The position numbers and the translations under genes are program-made. The notes below the pieces were generated by a model. That model had not been told where the DNA came from, searched no databases, and worked only from the letters and a program-made list of their open reading frames with translations. DNA of 64,000 nucleotides from Plasmopara viticola (taxonomy: Eukaryota; Oomycota; Peronosporomycetes; Peronosporales; Peronosporaceae): assembly GCA_001695595.3 (NCBI GenBank), contig MBPM02000041.1, positions 186,001 to 250,000 of the forward strand, read 5' to 3'. Shown one piece after another: positions 57,884-64,000 of the stretch (position 1 is its first letter; each line of letters begins with the position of its first letter).

Positions 57884-60136
57884 TTACGAAGGCGATCTAT
57901 GCTTCAGCACGTCGAGTTGAATCAGAAGAGCTTTCGCCTTCTCGCTCGTTGCCTCAACTGCAAACGCCGCATTTAAAATCTTTTCCAAATTCGCGTCGCC
58001 GATGGCACGGACGAGCGTCGACATCATATGATCCTGTTGAGGGGAAGGGTCCGCGTAAAACGCCGTCGTGTAGTCCTCCCAAAGCTTCGAGCTTGGCGCA
58101 TTCCCAAAAAGGATCTCGAAGTAGTCTGCTTCCACTTCTTCAAACACTAGCATTGACACAACATCGGATGGAGCAACCCCTTGATTCAAACAGGCCGCTA
58201 CCATCTCTTTCAAAAACCTAGAGTCTACGATATTTGCAATCTCTGGAGAAACCAATAACTTTAAAATAGTGCTACTCACCCTTGATTCACCAGCTGGAGC
58301 CAACTCTTGCACTCCCACCACATGCAGCATGATCAGTAGCTGCTGGAAATCGGCGTTTGCGATACTCGCAAAGTCCTCGACAAAGAAACTGTGCTCAAAG
58401 TACGTTTTTAAGTAGCGCACCCAAAAGCTTTTTGACGACTCAATGACAAAAAGAATATTGAATGCGTCAGCGTCAGCTTCATCGTGCATCAGCATGGACA
58501 AAACACTGGACGGAAGTGTTCTTTCCAACCACAAGATCGACATTAGCTCTATGACATGTTCATGGCTCGAGCTGAGATGGGTAGAGGACGGTGAGAGCAG
58601 CAATTTCAGAATAGTGCGGTACGCTACGTATTTATTAGCTGCATGCGACTCTTGCGTTGCCACTTCGAACAGCGTTTCCATTAGCTTTTTTAAATCAACC
58701 TCCGCAGATTGCGTCCACTCCACATTGTTATAATTTGTCTGAACGTACTGCTCAAAGTAGCGCACCCAAAAGCTTCTTGACCACTCGTTCAGAAATAGGA
58801 TTGTAAAGCGCTTATCTTTCGCCTCATCGAGAATCAGAGCGGACACGATGTTAGAGGGAAGTATTTCTCCATCTCTCCAAATCAACATCAAATTATCTAG
58901 AAAAAAGTGACTTTTTTGGAGGTGGGCATGTTGCTGTAAAGTCAGCACCTTTAACCAAGTGCTAATTGCCGTGTCAATAAAAGCACCTTCTGGTACATCT
59001 GTATTTACCGCTACGTCAAAGAGCGTATCCAATAGCTGCTCGAAATTAAAGTTCGCAGTATGCATGAGATTGATTTCATGATTGGATTCACTGTACATTT
59101 CTAAGTAGTGCAGCCAAAAGCGCCTTGATGACTTGTTCAAGAAAAGGATGGCAAATTGATCAGCTTTCGATACATCGTGTACCAGCATCGACACAATTTC
59201 GGACGGGGATACGTTCACATCCAAATAAATAGACGCCAACCTTCTGATGTGATCCTGGTCGTCGAAATTGTCCAGCGAAAGTAGAAATGTGAGTAAAGCA
59301 GCATCCTCGTAATGTTTGTGGGCGCCAATTTGCCCAGTGCTGATAGCGTCGTCCTTGCTAAACAAAACACTCAGGTAGCTGGTCAAAACGGAAAATTTCA
59401 TTTCATCTGAATTGTGGAGCGCATCAGCAGAGCGCCCACCATGAGAGATGACAAAGGGCTTCTTCATGTACGCGTCAATACGATTGCGAAGAGTAACGTG
59501 AGATGCCTTTGCCGGATGGCTTTCCTGAACAGTTACTTCGCTTTTAAGCAAAGGCATTTCTTTGAGAACTTGACCTTTGATTTCATTGCTGGCGGCTTTG
59601 ATCAAGTCTATAGCCAAAGGTCTTGTATCCTTATTTTCGACCGCAGACAGTAATTTTTTGGCTAACGCTTCGGGATTATGTGTGACCGACATTGCCGCGA
59701 TAATAAACTCGTATGCATCCTCTTTAAAGTGACTGCTGAGTTGGCAGAGTAAGTACAACCAGTAAATCCATCGGTCATCAGATAAAAAAGCATAAATCGG
59801 GTTGCTTAATTCCAATAGATCGTAGACCTGTTTCGGCGTCATTCTTTTTTTTATGTACTCCACAAAACCCTGTCTTCTTATTCCATTAAAAACTTGACTT
59901 TTTCGACCCTTTCTCAGCAACTGGGCAAATTCCAACAATCTCATCCCTCCCCTGTCTTCGCCATCTCCACTTTGAGTCTCGTTGACCACTGACGCAGCCA
60001 AATTGTCGCGGACAAATGTGGGCAAAGACGCCGTGTGTGATGCGGTCAATGGAACATCCGTCTCCGCTGTGTCGGTGACTGCATTCGCAGCAATGGCACT
60101 GGTCAGCAGTGCAATGCGTAAGTAACACAACCGCAT
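57884..60136 (-). CDS. Secreted multi-module (LWY-like) effector candidate with a non-canonical RXLR region
   Basis: This 750-residue protein begins at ATG 60136 with a clear signal peptide (MRLCYLRIALLTSAIAANAV). The region where RXLR-EER normally lies has only RDNL (43-46) and a GEDR (59-62) acidic motif. After a first helical unit with DDRWIYWLYLL (Trp123/126), about four modules of ~115 residues follow. Each contains a PSxxVSMLxHDEAxAD-type helix and ILFLNxSSxxFWVRYLE, with Trp at about 341, 457, 572 and 686. Such Trp-centred helical tandem units match the WY/LWY fold of oomycete effectors that enter host cells and modulate immunity. WY effectors without a full RXLR but with an EER-like motif are known in downy mildews. 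The host target is unknown. The frame is intact, and the gene lies alone between pseudogenes and gene-poor DNA. Confidence 0.82.
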   Translation of the reverse strand: MRLCYLRIALLTSAIAANAVTDTAETDVPLTASHTASLPTFVRDNLAASVVNETQSGDGEDRGGMRLLEFAQLLRKGRKSQVFNGIRRQGFVEYIKKRMTPKQVYDLLELSNPIYAFLSDDRWIYWLYLLCQLSSHFKEDAYEFIIAAMSVTHNPEALAKKLLSAVENKDTRPLAIDLIKAASNEIKGQVLKEMPLLKSEVTVQESHPAKASHVTLRNRIDAYMKKPFVISHGGRSADALHNSDEMKFSVLTSYLSVLFSKDDAISTGQIGAHKHYEDAALLTFLLSLDNFDDQDHIRRLASIYLDVNVSPSEIVSMLVHDVSKADQFAILFLNKSSRRFWLHYLEMYSESNHEINLMHTANFNFEQLLDTLFDVAVNTDVPEGAFIDTAISTWLKVLTLQQHAHLQKSHFFLDNLMLIWRDGEILPSNIVSALILDEAKDKRFTILFLNEWSRSFWVRYFEQYVQTNYNNVEWTQSAEVDLKKLMETLFEVATQESHAANKYVAYRTILKLLLSPSSTHLSSSHEHVIELMSILWLERTLPSSVLSMLMHDEADADAFNILFVIESSKSFWVRYLKTYFEHSFFVEDFASIANADFQQLLIMLHVVGVQELAPAGESRVSSTILKLLVSPEIANIVDSRFLKEMVAACLNQGVAPSDVVSMLVFEEVEADYFEILFGNAPSSKLWEDYTTAFYADPSPQQDHMMSTLVRAIGDANLEKILNAAFAVEATSEKAKALLIQLDVLKHRSPS

Positions 60137-60184
60137 GATGAGAAGTTCACCGTGACGCGAGGTGGCAACTGTATTCAGACTCAA

Positions 60185-63100
60185 TTAGCAAAAAAAGGTG
60201 AAGTAGAGCGTAATTTTGCAATATATGGCTGAAGTAATGAGCACGCTTCGTGTGTTGTGTCACTTTAGTTCTTCAGCTCACAATATGTCAGAGTTTTGGT
60301 GAGCACACGCTTCAATTCTTAGCGATACAGAGGCAAAAAGGTAAAGATACGGGATAAAAATGTGTGGCAGCGGTATTGTGTAAGAAGACCCAAGATTAAA
60401 TTTCTATCATGTTTGGTAGTTTTTCCGCAAGATACTTATCAGCTATATAGTAATAATTTGTTTTACTGACTTCTCTTTCTCCTACGAATCAATGAGCAAT
60501 TTTCTTATTATCTTATCGCGATCAAATGCGTGCGACAACTTTTTGTTTGTTGTAAACGCCACGGCACCTCTGACAACAATTGTAGTGGTGCATTCTTCAC
60601 TGCCGACGACTATGCTGCATTTCATGTACGTGGCAATGTCCATGGGTCGCGACTTTATAAAATGTTAGAGACGTCGTCGATAAACCATCCTGACGCATCA
60701 AATCCACTTCAAAAACATGAAAAGGAAGCATAAACATACAAAGAATATGGTGCAATTGCTAATAAGGGCGAATAAAATCATCCGATCTAAGATCCAGAAA
60801 GTTTACTCGATCTTGACAGGAGAGTGTCTAAATTTCTGTCCCAAACACGAACAGTACCGTGCGCTGCAATATAAGTTTTTTTTAGGTCTTTGTGTACAAC
60901 ATCCTTACAAGACTTTTAGGTAATTTCTTGGAGAGGATTACATGGGTTGATGAAGGATTATGGCAAGGGACCTATCAGCAGTAGCGACCATGAATGAGAC
61001 GCAAGTACCGTTAATGGCAGAGTCGTGGGTTCGTGACATAACGACTATAAGTGAAGTAAGTGTATTTATTGCCGACTTTGCAGTATAATGGGATGCGAGC
61101 GCAGTGCTGAAACAACATTTAACGTTTGTATCCACGACGAATCACGACGAATCAAGCCGTGCGTAGCAGTCAAGTTGGCTACTACTATTGCTTGTGAAAA
61201 AAATGGGGTCGTCCCATTCAAGGCTATCTTCACGATTGACCTGAGGAATTTTGTAGCAAGTAACCAGCTTTGACATTATGCAAATTAGTGCGAAGAGGAG
61301 TCTTGTAGATGTCGATTTATCACGTCAGGCCATTTACGTCGATATGTAAGCGCATCCATTCATAGAACAGTATGATTGCGACGTTGCCATATCCTCTCTA
61401 ACTTTAAGCACACTCTGACAGCGATACATCGGCCATGCTGTACGGAAAGTGAGTTGGATTGACGATGATGTGATTCGTTGCAGCCTGCAGGATGGGTAAA
61501 AGTTTAAAAGCCAAGCGAGCATTGATAGAAATAATAAACCACGTAAAAAGGTAGATCGACCACATTCAGTTCGTGTTGGCACACGAGACAAGGTGGCAGA
61601 AGCCGGACGTGCTTGTCTATTGTTTTGTTGTGAGATGCGTCTTTTGCTGAGCATCAAGCGACGCAGCTGCAGGAGTGAGAACGTCGTACTATCTTTGATT
61701 CTTGTGCAAAGCACAACCCGTGCGAGTGTGCCAAAATTAAGACTGGTGGGGATGAATCAGCTTGATGGATCGAGTTAGAAGCAGAAGTTGCACCACTAAG
61801 CGTGCTTTTTAAGTCTTTGAAACTTTAATGGCTATCGACGTTACTTACTACATTCAACGATCTTTCAAAAATTATTCATCTATTGCGATCCTTAGATAAT
61901 ATCGGTCCAAGCACCTTTGGCAACAGGCATGGCGGCGGAGCCTGGTCCAAATTTAAAAGTTATCGATATATGCAAGACGCGTATATATTAGTAAGGAAAT
62001 TTAGGCGTCTTGTCTGTGTCACTGCCATTCGCCGTTGCGGCTTCTGCTCTTCCTTTGTGGCTTTATCCAGGTCAAATTCTGTACATCTTCCCAATAGGCT
62101 TGTGCTGTCATTTTTTTTCTTTTCGATCGGAATATGTTCAACCTTGTCGATGGCAAAGGCTGTCAGCCCGCTCATCTGCTTCACTCGATTCAAATATTCA
62201 AGTAGGAGGAAACCAGAATGACGAATTAACGGGAACTCGAATATTATACTCAAGTGCTTAAGAAAACGACTTGCACAAATGCTTAGGCTCAAGCAACTTG
62301 TCTCTGTGGCAGTGGACTTTGCGATCTGCGGGTAAGACCTAACGTCTCAAGTATGGCCGACGTGTACGCATGAGTGTATTGTAACAAACAATCAAGGAGG
62401 TTTTCGCGACATTCGTCATCGACTTGCAGAGGATCTCTTGCGTGAGGAACGCAAATAGCTACGAGTACCGAGAAATGAGAACTGCTAGCAGAACAAGCCA
62501 CAAGTCGCTTGTTGAACTTACATGAGCAAGTTTACCTTGATTCTTTTCAGCTGCCGAACGTACAACGTGGCCAAAATATGTTAAAACGTCATCACAGTCA
62601 ATGATGGTGTGGCATATCTTGTAAAATGGTGGCTACGATTAGTTAGTTGCATTACAGATCACTGTAGCCGCGACGAAAAACTCCATTTACGTCAGTGACG
62701 GCATTGATGTATGCATTAGTGTGCTTAGCATTGCCTAAATATAGAGACGGCCTTTTGAGACAAAGAACATTCACCAAATTTGAGTACAAAGAGGAAGGTA
62801 TACTCGACAAAGAAACGCTGGATTTTGCGGCTGCTCGTAAAGCAGAGTATTGAGCGCTACATCACAAGCTTATTGTTTTGACGAAACTGAGCTGTCATCG
62901 ACCTCGAGAAGCCGAACATTGGCAGGAAATGAAAGCAAAGACCAGGTAGGTGCAATAGAGCTTTTGCACACGGTTGAGTCGTCTGTATATGGGGTGTCTT
63001 GATATGGAGAATAAAATCGAGCACCAGATAGTTTACGAGCACGATAATCTTTTGTTGAAGTGGAATTAGCAGCACTAAAGCATTTTTTGTATTAAAACAA

Positions 63101-64000
63101 ACGGATGTGCAGAATTACTTTTGCCACCAATCAAATGTAGTAATGCTATTTCGTCCACTTTGTCTTGCGGTTCTTAGACGCCACCCATATCCAATTTCTT
63201 ATTTTAAGCGTCTTCGGCAGCCGGTGAATCGCTTGCTCTTTGCGTGTACTTTTTGGAGACATCGACGTATCAAAACCTTCCATATACTTCTCGGGCGTGT
63301 ATCCGCCAAATCTTTCGTTTAAAGGAATTAGACGCACATCAAAATATATTCGTAGCTTATCAGAGGTCCCTAATGCAATATTAGGCGAATAGAACTTAAG
63401 ATCTTGACCCATTAATAGGTCGAAGGTGCTATGCTTTTACGTTTAAAGCCAACTTATAATTATATGTCAGAAATAACGCATGCGCCTGTGCTGTCGATAT
63501 CGCCAAATTCCACCGCCAGGTCGTGTTGCAATCCAGGAGCGTGCTAGCCGGATCAATATATTACATCAAACAGGGCCGAAGTTTAGGCTTTTTTTGCTAA
63601 TTACAATCGTTCGAAAGTGCGCAGGATCTCTTTACGCACCGAGGAATATCAAGACTCGAAGAGCTCTATTGAAATTCGTACGCGTGTGTGTAAAAACGAG
63701 CGGCTCGGGCTGGCTTCTCCTCTGAGGGCCATCAATGTCCTGAGTGCTAAATGTACATCAGCCATGTAGGATTTCGTTTTTTTAGCCGATTGCTCTACGC
63801 TTAATGATGGGTGAAATTTTTCTGGTTTTAGAGCGTAACTTTCAGTTGATGTTCTAGGACGAGAAAATGATACACTTTTTGATTTCTTCAACAAAAGGCC
63901 ATGTCAATCTTTCTTTCGTTGCATAGCAATCGTAGCTGGTTCGACATCGCTCAAGCCTTTTTTGATGAGATCCGAATCGTAGGGTGCCGAAAATAACCTA
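60185..64000. other. Gene-poor DNA to the end of the window
   Basis: No supported gene. Short coding-like frames include 61088-61273 (+, with CVAVKLATTIACEKNGVVPF) and 63146-63412 (-). On the minus strand 63649-63894 is open but starts with TTG. None matches a family that I recognise. Confidence 0.5.
63146..63412 (-). CDS. Hypothetical 88-residue ORF
   Basis: The frame is ATG-started and reads like real protein (DKLRIYFDVRLIPLNERF, then GGYTPEKYMEGFD) before a lysine-rich end. There is no signal peptide and no domain that I recognise. It may be an exon or the remnant of a transposon protein. Confidence 0.2.
   Translation of the reverse strand: MGQDLKFYSPNIALGTSDKLRIYFDVRLIPLNERFGGYTPEKYMEGFDTSMSPKSTRKEQAIHRLPKTLKIRNWIWVASKNRKTKWTK

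Noticed and set aside
61334..61714. 126-codon minus-strand frame
   Set aside because: It starts with GTG, has shadow-like composition and no recognisable motif.
1..64000. tRNA, rRNA or CRISPR loci
   Set aside because: No cloverleaf-like T-loop sequence, rRNA core or regularly spaced direct repeats was seen on reading; a covariance-model scan was not possible.

Overview
The window looks like an oomycete chromosome segment, most plausibly from a downy mildew or Phytophthora relative (inference). The basis is a secreted multi-module protein that resembles LWY effectors, two very short GT-AG introns (58 and 54 nt), an oomycete-type initiator upstream of one gene, a transmembrane LRR pseudokinase, and abundant decayed Gypsy and Copia elements in AT-rich, gene-poor DNA. 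No bacterial operons, CRISPR array, rRNA or tRNA gene was seen.

Left third (1-32.5 kb): a decayed Copia pol end (3-1062) is followed by a 13.2-kb inverted duplication (1934-15099). Each ~3.1-kb arm carries an intact copy of a secreted, cellobiose-dehydrogenase-like GMC flavin oxidoreductase. The copies point towards the two outer ends and are separated by a 6.9-kb spacer with no recognisable gene. From 15.1 to 32.5 kb there is almost no coding sequence: LTR fragments, small tandem duplications and a minus-strand decayed Gypsy element (about 23.95-28.9 kb).

Middle (32.5-40.1 kb) is a gene island: a secretory-pathway LRR-TM-pseudokinase (+), a mitochondrial-type cation diffusion facilitator (-, one 54-nt intron, one apparent single-base frameshift) and cytosolic glutamyl-tRNA synthetase (-). 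From 40.3 to 50.8 kb is repeat-rich DNA with a small intact ORF, a striking 159-bp palindrome and a plus-strand decayed Gypsy element with its 5' LTR.

Right (50.9-60.1 kb) is a second island: a membrane-anchored neutral-sphingomyelinase-like phosphodiesterase (+, one 58-nt intron), a rearranged pseudogene of the same GluRS (inverted relative to its parent), a decayed PH-domain gene, and the modular secreted effector candidate (-). The final 3.8 kb holds no gene I recognise.

The genes do not form one pathway. Housekeeping genes (GluRS, metal transport), lipid signalling (sphingomyelinase) and host-interaction candidates (GMC pair, LWY effector) are interspersed with transposon debris, as in the gene-sparse parts of oomycete genomes. 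Several starts given here were moved from non-ATG ORF starts to the first supported ATG, and two genes were extended by splicing.
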